The notes beneath the pieces were generated by a model. It made no database searches. It was not told the origin of the DNA and saw only the letters and a list, made by a program, of their open reading frames with translations. The translations under genes were made by a program, and so were the position numbers. A stretch of DNA of 64,000 nt from Nocardia aurea (GTDB taxonomy: Bacteria; Actinomycetota; Actinomycetes; Mycobacteriales; Mycobacteriaceae): the NCBI RefSeq assembly GCF_003123685.1, contig NZ_QCYJ01000162.1:1-64000 (forward strand), given 5' to 3'. Shown here piece by piece: positions 55,122-63,627 of this stretch (the stretch's first letter is position 1; each line of letters begins with the position of its first letter).

Positions 55122-55175
55122 TGAGGTTCGAGGACGTCGCGATCATCCGATGGCGCGGTCGACACCGGATCCCGT

Positions 55176-55425
55176 TCACGAGTGCTCACTTTCCCTGAAG
55201 ACGGGAATACCGAGGCCGGTCGTTGCTGCTCCGGCAGACCGTTGCTGCATGCGGTCCAGGCCGGCGAGTTTGGCGCCCGCGGCGTGGAGGCTCACTTTCA
55301 GACCTTCGACCTCGCCTGTCCATCCGTTGGCGCGGGCTTCATCGATGCGGTCTCGCAAGTTCGCCGCGATCTCGGCCAAACGATCTCGCGCGCGGGGGTC
55401 GACTTGAAGGCTCGGGCATCTTATG
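55176..55425 (-). pseudogene. Tyrosine recombinase C-terminal fragment
   Basis: CIRCPSLQVDPRARDRLAEI, then AANLRDRIDEARANGWTGEV and EGLKVSLHAAGAKLAGLDRM match the helical C-terminal tail of Tn554-like actinobacterial recombinases, and align with the tail of the protein at 56568. No catalytic domain is present. Confidence 0.6.
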
Positions 55426-55657
55426 CACGCTTCTCTGAACTAACTGACCATGCCCATTCTCGGTGTCGCCCGAACGCACGCTCATGCCGAATACAGGATG
55501 GTTTTGAAACCCGCCAGTATCGAGAATCGAACGATTTCGCGGGCACCATCAGGTGGATGTAGAGCGGCCCGAGATGCTCTACGACTTCACCGGCTGTACC
55601 AGCAAGCGCATCGGGCCTACAGGTGGTGTGGTCGGGAGGTGACTATTTCGGCTTGTA

Positions 55658-56335
55658 CTACCGGCGGTGGGCGATAGGTCCGACGAGCAGGGGCTGGTCC
55701 AGCATGTCTACGGTGAACGACACTCCAGTGACCTTCGCCGCCAGGGCGAAGGCTCTCGGCACGCCGGTGCTGACGCTGATGTCCCAGGCGTCCGAATTGC
55801 TCTCGGGTTCATCTTCATCGGCGTCATAAATATAGTCATCTTCGGTCATATCCAGCTCCATGCCCAGCTCGCGCATGTAGTCGTTGAGCCGGTCGGGGTC
55901 GGCACCCCAACGAATATGTGGATACCACAGGCGATGCCCGGTCACGATCGTCCCGTCGATCGCGTACTCGAGGCTGTGCACGGCGTAGTCGTGTCGAGTG
56001 ATCGCCAGGACCTCACAGTCTCGCGATAGTTCCGCCAGCATCTTGTGGTCGGTCATCCACCACCCGTACGGTTCGATGGCCACGCTCCATGCACCGGCCC
56101 GAAACACGCCCACGTGACCGGCGCCGTCTCCGCCGCCAGTCTTGCCGAGGAACTCTTCGAAGTCCGACTCCTGGCCGGAGTCGTCGCCATTGCTGAAGCG
56201 GCGCACTACCCCCGACGGGTCCAGGTCTCGGAAAAAGGCGATACTGAAGATCACGCCAAGCGGGCCCGCTTGGCTCTCGGATGCGTTGAGCCACTGAAAT
56301 GGAGCCAGGGGATCGGTTGTCGCCATATCGGTCAT
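55658..56335 (-). CDS. DUF6461-like hypothetical protein
   Basis: Start at the ATG at 56335 with GAGG upstream. The N-terminal FQWLNASESQAGPLGVIFSI, AFFRDLDPSGVVRRF fits my memory of the DUF6461 family; AGAWSVAIEPYGWWMTDHKM follows, and the C-terminus is acidic with a TEDDYIYDADEDEPESN stretch. Function unknown; members are often near mobile or toxin-type loci. It is flanked by recombinase fragments. Confidence 0.5.
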   Translation of the reverse strand: MTDMATTDPLAPFQWLNASESQAGPLGVIFSIAFFRDLDPSGVVRRFSNGDDSGQESDFEEFLGKTGGGDGAGHVGVFRAGAWSVAIEPYGWWMTDHKMLAELSRDCEVLAITRHDYAVHSLEYAIDGTIVTGHRLWYPHIRWGADPDRLNDYMRELGMELDMTEDDYIYDADEDEPESNSDAWDISVSTGVPRAFALAAKVTGVSFTVDMLDQPLLVGPIAHRR

Positions 56336-56567
56336 GGTGGCAGACCTCACCGACAACCATTCAATCGTCCGGAATGCCTGATCGACCCGCTGGCCTCAGC
56401 GCGGGAGGGGTGACCCTCGGCACCGAGCACATCGGACCGACAGCCGGCACCGCCCGGAAGCACACTGAAATGCCGCATATCGCGCGGTTCGAACGGCCAC
56501 AGTCTCTTTCGAGGCCCGTCGAGGTGTACCGAGCCAGGCAGAGTTCCACTCGGCAATGGTCGGGATG

Positions 56568-57344
56568 TCACAAGGTGGAGGCTCGTCCGGAGATGGACCT
56601 GAACGTAGGGATGCCGAGTTCGGTTCCTGTCGCCGTTTGCCTGGGCGTGGCGTCTATCTGGGCGAGCTTGTCCTTGACGCCGGCATAGCTGACTTGGAGG
56701 CCCTCGACTTCGCCGAGCCAGCCTTCGCGTTTGGCCTCGATGATGCGGGCTTCGAGGTTGTCGTGGATCTCTTCGAGCCGGGCTCGTCGGGTCGGGTCCG
56801 GTCTGAGGAGCGAACATGTCGGGTTGTGATGGGCGTTCGCCCGCTGCCTGCCGCCGCGCAGCGGCATCGGGTTGATCAGGGGTCCCTGCCCGATCTCGAT
56901 CCAGAATTCGTAGAACGCGCGCACGACCGCATTGGAGTGCCGGATCGTGCGCGCCGCGTAGTGGTCGTCGAGATTGCGTTTACCGGTGATCGGATTGACC
57001 GTCCCGGCCGTCGTCCGCGATGCCGTCCGCGCTGAATTACGTGGTTTCAGATGAATACCCAGCCACAACACCAGATCCCGGCCCTCGGCCGGAGTTGCCC
57101 TGTCCCACTGCACATCTACCGCATTCAGCCACCGCCACCACCGCAGCAGCGAATACGCGTAACTACGCACCGATCGCGCACTGTTGTCCTGCGCCACGAA
57201 GTCGGTCAAGTACCGACGGACCGGGACCACCGCATCACCATCGGGGTCAACGACCAGCCAGCCGACAGCGTCATCGACTTCGATGACCCGCCCCCATCGC
57301 GGAATTCGAATGGCTCGCACGTCACGGTCTATTGCGTCGAACAC
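56568..57344 (-). pseudogene. Tyrosine recombinase with internal deletion
   Basis: The N-terminal ~165 residues are the SAM-like core-binding domain (VRRYLTDFVAQDNSARSVRS, YAYSLLRWWRWLNAVDVQWD, IRHSNAVVRAFYEFWIEIG). The catalytic domain is absent. Residues ~185-258 are the helical tail (RRARLEEIHDNLEARIIEAK, EVEGLQVSYAGVKDKLAQID). So a deletion joined head and tail in frame and the protein cannot cut DNA. It lies against the right border of the 5.3 kb element. Confidence 0.65.
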
Positions 57345-57447
57345 CCCGCATCACCCTTCTCGGAATCGGATCAGAGAGATGTACCGGTCAACGACCGCGC
57401 TCTGCACCATCTACGGCGGCGTGTTGGCCGTTAGTCCGGTCAACAGT

Positions 57448-58085
57448 TCGGGTCATGCCAAGGGAATAAGCTCTGTGTACTCGGGTCCCCGCTGTTTCGA
57501 TGCGTTTCCACACGTCCTCGACTCGCCAGTGGTGGATCGGGAGCCAGGTGTCGGTGTGGCGGCGCGAGTTCGATTGGCTGCCACGGGGCGGGTCAGCGCT
57601 CGTGCGGGCCGCGGTGCACGAGCCACACTGGCAGGTCCGGCCCGGCTCATGGACGAACGGGGCGAGTTTGCTGCGGTCGCGGCCCTCTTGGGCGCGGTGC
57701 CCCATCACTCTCAACACTCGGACGGGGCGGTCGTTCACCCCGGCGGCGCGTACCGTGTTCACCAGCTCGATTTCGAACTTGCGAATCGGGCCGCGCTTCA
57801 AATCGCTTGTGCACCAACGGTATTTGAATCCCGGGAACATTCCCCGTTCGAGTACTCGAGCATAGAGGTCACCTCCCGCTAGCGCCACCGTGCGGTGGCG
57901 AGGCCCGAGCCCGTAGCTGTGGGCGTGCTCGGCGGCCAGGGCGGTGGTCCCTTCCCACTGGGCGCGGCCCATATCGGCGTGCACGGTCCACACCCGATCG
58001 AGTACGCCCGCCGCGGTCGCGACCTCGACGATGACGTCGAGGCTCGCCTGGCTGTCCTTCCCGCCGCTTCTTCCGCCAGTTCGAT
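57448..58085 (-). pseudogene. PAPS-reductase-like protein, N-terminal fragment
   Basis: Family blocks in order: SGGKDSQASLDVIVEVATAA (PP-loop), WTVHADMGRAQWEGTTALAA, FKYRWCTSDLKRGPIRKFEI, VRVLRVMGHRAQEGRDRSKL, WLPIHHWRVEDVWKRIETAG and YSLGMTR. The reading then runs into foreign DNA and stops at 57388. Upstream of the PP-loop an in-frame stop and lack of a start indicate 5' damage as well. It pairs with the C-terminal fragment at 51880-52101. Confidence 0.7.
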
Positions 58086-58089
58086 TGGG

Positions 58090-58650
58090 GCCGAGGGCTT
58101 ACTTGTTCGTGGAATTATTGCAGGTCCACCTCGGCAGTGCCGGAGCAGGGCGGCAACAGATCTGTTGCACCAGTATTGCTTCGAGCGGGTGTGGTTAGGG
58201 TGATGCGAGTGTCTAGGTGGAGACTTCTGATCGTCTCGTGCTGGCGGTGTTCGGGAACAAGCTCTACTGCGCTTTGCCGCGAGCGCACCTTACTGGGGTA
58301 GGCGAGAGAATCGCATCAGCCGAGTTTCGGGCTTCTTAGCGGTATATCGTTGGTAGGGAGGGGTTTTCAAGTTCGTGTGCTGAGGCGCTCAAGGAGTGCG
58401 GGGGCGTCGTGGCGCATGATCCCTGCTCGGTCCGGCGGGTACTCGGACGTTGCGGGTGCGCGACGGCTTGTTCCGAGGCGGTGCTGCGCGGTCGGATCAG
58501 CCGCGCGGTGGTGCGGTCGTCTGGATGGTCGGCGGCAGCGGTTCGGGTCCAGGACCACACGCAACGTGGACAGGGCCTCCAGTCGGCCGCGGTGGAAGGT
58601 GTTCATCCCGCGCTGTTCAGAAGCGACGATTCTGGTCGCTGTAAGGACCC
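58090..58650. other. Island-genome boundary region without a clear gene
   Basis: Short frames on both strands, none with a recognisable motif. The island's minus-strand genes end before this stretch and ordinary genome-like genes start after it, so a junction site is likely within it or near it. Confidence 0.35.
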
Positions 58651-58960
58651 CGGCGCGGCCGATCGATATCCTGCCATCGAGGACGACCCGGGTGATGCGC
58701 TGATCACCCGGGAGGCGTTCGCGGAGAACACCTTCGGTAGTACCGTGCACGTGGTGCGGAATGGTGAGCAGACCCTGGACTTCGTGTTCCCTCGCGGCGA
58801 ATACCGCGATGCGCCGCGTCCGGACCTGGTCCTGCTCGATCTGAACCTGCCCAATACGACGGCCGCCAGATCCTGGCCTGCATCCGAGCCGACGCCGATC
58901 TGGCGGATCTGGCGGTGATCATCCTGATCGCAGAGTGCCGACTCGTCCGGCCCAGCTCGA
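58651..58960 (+). pseudogene. Response-regulator receiver domain remnant
   Basis: IEDDPGDALITREAFAENTF, VHVVRNGEQTLDFVF and PDLVLLDLNLP carry the acidic pocket and phospho-Asp of an Rcp1-like receiver. After LNLP the frame changes by one base (YDGRQILACIRADADLADLA) and then decays. No DNA-binding domain. A dead gene. Confidence 0.65.
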
Positions 58961-59223
58961 TTACCGCCATTCGATTGAGCGGCGTGCGTGGCGGTAGGCG
59001 GGCGATCCAAATGCCCGGCATCATGACCGATGCGAGTTCCCGTGCCGGTCGCGGTGGCGTCGAGTACCTAACGTCAGACCCTGCTCACCGACTGTCTTGC
59101 AGCGGTCGGTAGCACCCGGTAGCACCCGGCGGGTTGACCGGATGCTGCCTCCGCTTTATGCTGTGGAGGTATCCGGAGGCAGAGTCCGTTTTATCGTGGG
59201 CCCTGGAGCAGTCGGGAGGACGT

Positions 59224-59817
59224 ATGGGTGTCGAGCAGTCGGGTCGTCGGCCGCGTGTGGATGTTGCGCGCAACCGAGTCGCTCTGCTGGAGGCGGCTCA
59301 GCGTCATTTCCTGAGGTTCGGGGTCGGTACTTCGCTGGAGGCGGTCGCCAAGGAGGCCGGCGTCGGGCCGGGCACGTTGTATCGGCACTTCCCCAACCGC
59401 GAGGCACTGCTCGCGGCGGTGTTGCAATCCCGTTCCGAAGAACTGGAGGCACGTCGAGCCGATATCTCGCAGCTCGACGACGCGTCGGAAAGACTGCGGC
59501 GATGGCTGCGCGCGATGGAGGAATACTTCAGCGCGTTCAGCGGGTTGCCAGAACCGCTCATGGCCGCGGCGAGAGCGCTGGATCCGGACAACCCGCTGAC
59601 GGTGCCCTGCGAGAACATCATCGCGACCACCGACGAGTATGTGCTCGCCGCGCAGCTCACGGGACAGGTGCGGGCCTCGGTGACCGGGCGTGACTTGTTC
59701 CTGCTGGCCGTCTCGGTGGCATGGACCATGGGCGCCGCCGAGGCCGACCACGAGGTGCTCGACCGTCTGCTGACACTGATCGAGAACGGCTACCGCGAAC
59801 AAGACGACAAGCGTTAG
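59224..59817 (+). CDS. TetR/AcrR-family transcriptional regulator
   Basis: A 197-residue repressor type. The N-terminal HTH (ALLEAAQRHFLRFGVGTSLE, VAKEAGVGPGTLYRHFPNRE) is typical. The C-terminal ligand-binding part is helical. The ATG at 59224 has GGAGG six bases ahead. It precedes the tandem reductase-like genes in the same direction and may control them. Confidence 0.85.
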   Translation: MGVEQSGRRPRVDVARNRVALLEAAQRHFLRFGVGTSLEAVAKEAGVGPGTLYRHFPNREALLAAVLQSRSEELEARRADISQLDDASERLRRWLRAMEEYFSAFSGLPEPLMAAARALDPDNPLTVPCENIIATTDEYVLAAQLTGQVRASVTGRDLFLLAVSVAWTMGAAEADHEVLDRLLTLIENGYREQDDKR

Positions 59818-60086
59818 AGCGGATCGTCCTCCACACCGGGTAGCTCGGGATCCGAGGTGGAACTGTCGCGTTCGTGTTCGGCAACGCCCGCGACGGAGTC
59901 CGGTGTCCATCGGTGCGCGAATTCATGGAACCCGGTGTTGTGGTTGGCCGCGCGTTCGGCCCGGGATCTGTAGGGCCGAAGACTCGGCAGAGGCTGTACC
60001 GAGGCTCGGCCGTTGGGGCCGCAGCGAAGTGTCCGCACAGTCTCGTCTGATGAATGAAAAGGAAAAGCAAACCAAGGAGTTACTGG

Positions 60087-60830
60087 ATGAAGATAGGCAT
60101 TCTCGGGGTCGGACATATCGGTAAGACGCTCAGTCGGGAGTTGAGCGGGGCCGGACATGATGTGAAGGTCGCCAACTCGCGCGGGCCCGACACGATCGAC
60201 GCCACGGCCCTGGCCACGGGAGCACGTGCGGTACCCGCCGCCGAGGCCGTGAAAGACGTGGACGTCGTCATCCTGTCCATACCGCTGAACCGCGTTCCCG
60301 AGATCGTGGCGTTGCTGGGCGGTGTTCCCGCCGAGACGGTCGTCATCGACACCTCGAACTACTACCCGGGGCGTGATTCCGAGATCGCGGCCATCGAAGC
60401 AGGCCAGGTCGAAAGTCTCTGGGTCGCGCAACAGCTCGGCCGCTCGATCGTCAAGGCATGGAATTCCATCGGCTCGGACTCCTTCGCCCTGAAAGGTACG
60501 CCTGTAGGGACTCCGGGACGTGTGGCGCTCCCGGTCGCGGCCGACGACGACAGCGAACGCGCGGTCGCCATAGCGCTGGTCGAGGACACCGGATTCGACG
60601 GATTCGACGCCGGAGCGCTGGCGCAATCGTGGCGCCAACAGCCCGGAGCGCCGAGTTACTGCACCGATCTCACCCGCGAGGAACTGCGCGCCGCCCTGGC
60701 CGGCGCCGAAGCCGCGAGACTGCCGAAGCGCCGCGACCTGGCAGGCGCCGCCATCGCCGAAAGGTTCGGCGAAAGGACCAACCCCGACTCCGAGTACGGC
60801 GTGCGCCTCAACCGCGCGTTGTTCATGTAG
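60087..60830 (+). CDS. NADPH-dependent F420 reductase-like oxidoreductase (copy 1)
   Basis: A Rossmann-fold protein of the NADP/F420-reductase-like family. MKIGILGVGHIGKTLSRELS is the dinucleotide motif, VKVANSRGPDTI the NADP ribose region, and VVIDTSNYYPGRD the conserved loop. The later IVKAWNSIGSDSF and GALAQSWRQQPG match the family. The ATG at 60087 follows AAGGAG. The first of three paralogues. Confidence 0.75.
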   Translation: MKIGILGVGHIGKTLSRELSGAGHDVKVANSRGPDTIDATALATGARAVPAAEAVKDVDVVILSIPLNRVPEIVALLGGVPAETVVIDTSNYYPGRDSEIAAIEAGQVESLWVAQQLGRSIVKAWNSIGSDSFALKGTPVGTPGRVALPVAADDDSERAVAIALVEDTGFDGFDAGALAQSWRQQPGAPSYCTDLTREELRAALAGAEAARLPKRRDLAGAAIAERFGERTNPDSEYGVRLNRALFM

Positions 60831-60864
60831 CCATTCGGACACGATGAAAAGGAAGGAACACGAT

Positions 60865-61608
60865 ATGAGGATTTCCGTTATCGGCGCCGGAGCCATCGGC
60901 GGCAACATCGCCCGGCGACTCGCCGAGGCCGGACACGAGGTACTGGTCGCGGATGCCCGCGGACCGCAGGCAGTCGCCGCCGACGTCCGACAGTCAGGCG
61001 CTCGCGCAGTCGAGGTGGACGCCGCGACCCACGACAGGCAGGTCATCGTCGTGTCGATCCCGTTCGGCAAGCAGCCCGAACTCGCCGACCTCCTCGCCGG
61101 GGTTTCCGACGACACGGTGATCGTCGACACCTCGAACTACTACCCCGCCATGAACGGCCATGTCGAGGCGGTCGACAACGGACAGGTCGAAAGTGTGTGG
61201 AGCGCGCAGCAACTCGGCACACCGATCGTGAAGGCATGGAACGCCGCACTCGCGGGAACACAGCAGACCAAAGGACTACCCCCAGGGACTCCGGGTCGCA
61301 TCGCCATCCCCGTCGCCGCCGATTCCGAACGAGCACGCCGAACCGTCATGCAACTCGTTGACGACACGGGCTTCGACCCCTTCGACGCCGGGGTGCTGGC
61401 CCAATCGTGGCGGCAACAACCGGGCACGCCCGCCTACTGCACCGAACTGAACCTCGAGGAACTGGGACAGGCCCTGGCGGCGGCCGACAAGGACGAAGCG
61501 TCCCGCACTCGTGACCGGCTCTGGGAGCATTTCGCGAGCCTCACCGAGGCGCCCTCACTGGATGAGACCGTCGCGATCAACCGCGCCGCACACCACCGCC
61601 CCAGCTAA
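60865..61608 (+). CDS. NADPH-dependent F420 reductase-like oxidoreductase (copy 2)
   Basis: A close paralogue of the preceding gene: MRISVIGAGAIGGNIARRLA, VADARGPQA, VIVDTSNYYPAMN, IVKAWNAALAG and GVLAQSWRQQPG. The ATG at 60865 follows AAGGAA. It starts 34 bases after copy 1 ends, so the two are co-transcribed. A stem-loop follows the stop. Confidence 0.75.
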   Translation: MRISVIGAGAIGGNIARRLAEAGHEVLVADARGPQAVAADVRQSGARAVEVDAATHDRQVIVVSIPFGKQPELADLLAGVSDDTVIVDTSNYYPAMNGHVEAVDNGQVESVWSAQQLGTPIVKAWNAALAGTQQTKGLPPGTPGRIAIPVAADSERARRTVMQLVDDTGFDPFDAGVLAQSWRQQPGTPAYCTELNLEELGQALAAADKDEASRTRDRLWEHFASLTEAPSLDETVAINRAAHHRPS

Positions 61609-61620
61609 CTGCCGACAACC

Positions 61621-61639
61621 TCTCTCCGGGTAGGAGAGA
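61621..61639 (+). terminator. Stem-loop after copy 2
   Basis: TCTCTCC and GGAGAGA form a perfect 7-bp stem with loop GGGTA, 12 bases after the copy 2 stop. No T-run. Confidence 0.5.
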
Positions 61640-61917
61640 CGCCGTGGTCGGCCCGTGGCGATGTTGCTATCTCATGCGGTCATCTTTACGCCGACCAACA
61701 GCAAGCCGAGCACTGGTTCCTCGCTATTTTGACCACTAGCTGGGTGCGGGGTGCGAATTCGGCTGACGGCGAATCTGCCGCGGCCCCGACCGTTCTCACC
61801 AGAAACGGGTGGGAGTCGCCCACACATACAGATCCCCCGTCGGCAATAGGTGGTGCGCCGAGACGATCACGCTCGTGCGGGTATGAGTACTCATCCATCA
61901 TCAGCAAGGAGAGCAAC

Positions 61918-62631
61918 GTGAAGCGCATTGGAATCATCGGCAGCGGATCGATCGGAGCAGCGGTCGCTCGGCTGGCTGTCGCGGCCGATTACGAAGTGTT
62001 GATCGCCAATTCGCGAGGACCTGAGTCGCTCACGGACTTGATCGACGAGCTCGGCCCCCGGGCACAGGCCGGGGAGGTCCGTGCGGCAGCGGAGTTCGGC
62101 GACATCCCGGTCCTGGCCGTACCGCTGGCCGCGTACCCGAACCTGCCCATAGACGCCTTCGCGGGAAAGTCGATCCTGTCCACGGGTAACTACTACCCTC
62201 ACCGGGACGGTCGCATCGAGGAACTGGACACACTCGAGAGCACCACCGCCGAGTACGAGCAAACACTGCTCCCGGACACGCTCATCGTCAAAGCCTTCAA
62301 CAACATCCTCTTCCACCACATCCCGAACCTCGCCAACTCCCTCCCGCGCACAGCACTGCCGGTCGCCGGAGACGACACCGCGGCCAAGAACCGCGTCTGC
62401 GACATCGTGAACGCGCTCGGATTCGACACGGTCGACGCCGGGACGCTCGCGGAGTCGTGGCGCTTCGAACCGGAGTCCGGTGCCTACACGCCGATCTACG
62501 CCGCCAGCGCAGACGGATTCGAAACGATTACCTCGCCGACCCCGGGGCTCCCGTTTCGGCAGGCCGTCTGCGCACGCTGCTTACTGCCTCGCATCGCCCT
62601 GATGTCGGGGCGCGACAGTTCTGACGCATAA
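61918..62631 (+). CDS. NADPH-dependent F420 reductase-like oxidoreductase (copy 3)
   Basis: A more distant paralogue: VKRIGIIGSGSIGAAVARLA, VLIANSRGPESL, ILSTGNYYPHRDG, IVKAFNNILFHHI and GTLAESWRFEPES. The GTG at 61918 has AAGGAG. The end (FRQAVCARCLLPRIALMSGR) is unlike the other copies and may result from a frame change. Confidence 0.7.
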   Translation: MKRIGIIGSGSIGAAVARLAVAADYEVLIANSRGPESLTDLIDELGPRAQAGEVRAAAEFGDIPVLAVPLAAYPNLPIDAFAGKSILSTGNYYPHRDGRIEELDTLESTTAEYEQTLLPDTLIVKAFNNILFHHIPNLANSLPRTALPVAGDDTAAKNRVCDIVNALGFDTVDAGTLAESWRFEPESGAYTPIYAASADGFETITSPTPGLPFRQAVCARCLLPRIALMSGRDSSDA

Positions 62632-62715
62632 GAAGACCGACCTCCAGGAGGGGATGGGCCGCGAACGTGCGGTATAGGCCGTCATCCGATGAGACAACAC
62701 GAATGGAACGATGAA

Positions 62716-63477
62716 ATGCCACGTCTGAACAGCAAGATCGCCCTCATCACCGGCGCTGCCAGCGGCATCGGACTCGCCACGGCGCAAATCTTTGCTGCCG
62801 AGGGAGCCAAAGTCGTCGTCACCGACGTATCGCAGGACGCGCTCGCCCGCGCCCTCGAAGACATTTCCGCCTCGGGAGCAGAGGTGATCGCGCACGTGCT
62901 CGACGTCAGTTCACCCGAGGACTGGAAACGGGTCATCGCCGACGTCACCGCATCATGGGGAACTATCGACATTCTGGTCAACAACGCCGGGATCGCCCTC
63001 CCCAAGGGCCTTGTCGATACTGAACTCGACGAGTGGAACAAGGTTCTTGCGATCAATGCGACAGGCACCTGGCTCGGTATGAAAAACGTCATTCCCGTCA
63101 TGCAGGCCGCAGGGCGTGGCGCGATCGTGAACGTCTCGTCGCTCGCGGCCATCATCTCCGGGCCGGCCGACGGCGGCGGCGCTGCCTATTCCGCCTCGAA
63201 GGGCGCAGTCCGGTCCCTGACCAAGCACGCAGCGAACTATTTCGCTGCCGACAGCATCCGTGTGAACTCGGTTCACCCCGGCCCGATCTACACAAGCCTC
63301 ATCAAGAACTACGGCATCACCGAGGAGGAGGCCGCGGACCCCGTGAACTCGGTTCTGCCGCCGCACATCGGCGAATCCGCCGACATTGCCTACGGCATCC
63401 TGTATCTCGCATCTGACGAGGCGAAATTCGTCACCGGCGAAGAACTGATCATTGACGGCGGCTACGTCGTCCATTGA
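62716..63477 (+). CDS. SDR-family NAD(P)-dependent oxidoreductase
   Basis: A classical short-chain dehydrogenase, 253 residues. The TGAASGIG glycine motif, LVNNAGIALP, the catalytic Ser (NVSSLAAI) and YSASKGA give the full Ser-Tyr-Lys set, and the C-terminus is TGEELIIDGGYVVH. ATG at 62716 after GGAACG. Co-directional with the reductases, so probably part of the same catabolic set. Confidence 0.85.
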   Translation: MPRLNSKIALITGAASGIGLATAQIFAAEGAKVVVTDVSQDALARALEDISASGAEVIAHVLDVSSPEDWKRVIADVTASWGTIDILVNNAGIALPKGLVDTELDEWNKVLAINATGTWLGMKNVIPVMQAAGRGAIVNVSSLAAIISGPADGGGAAYSASKGAVRSLTKHAANYFAADSIRVNSVHPGPIYTSLIKNYGITEEEAADPVNSVLPPHIGESADIAYGILYLASDEAKFVTGEELIIDGGYVVH

Positions 63478-63627
63478 GACGAGGCCAACCCGTGCCTCCC
63501 TTCGGGTAGTCCACCGCCACGCATGGCCGAGCGGCCACCCGAACTCTGGATTCGAGCGGAGATATCTCCGTATATCGCGCAACCGACAGACGAACAGCTC
63601 GGAGCTGCACACGGAAAAGAGGACGTG

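Larger units (their letters stand above)
52102..57447. mobile_element. ~5.3 kb element inserted in the PAPS-reductase-like gene
   Basis: The N-terminal reading HRAYSLGMTR stops matching at ~57448 and the next family block LSCTFCIFA starts at ~52101. Between them are a large plus-strand membrane-protein gene, a DUF6461-like gene and fragments of two tyrosine recombinases, one ending near each of 55176 and 56568. The recombinase pieces lie towards the border next to the N-terminal fragment, as in the larger element at 10510-23425. No clear target duplication is visible. Confidence 0.65.

Noticed and set aside
58367..58750. Minus-strand frame beside the response-regulator remnant
   Set aside because: Partly protein-like but with no motif, ribosome site or context.
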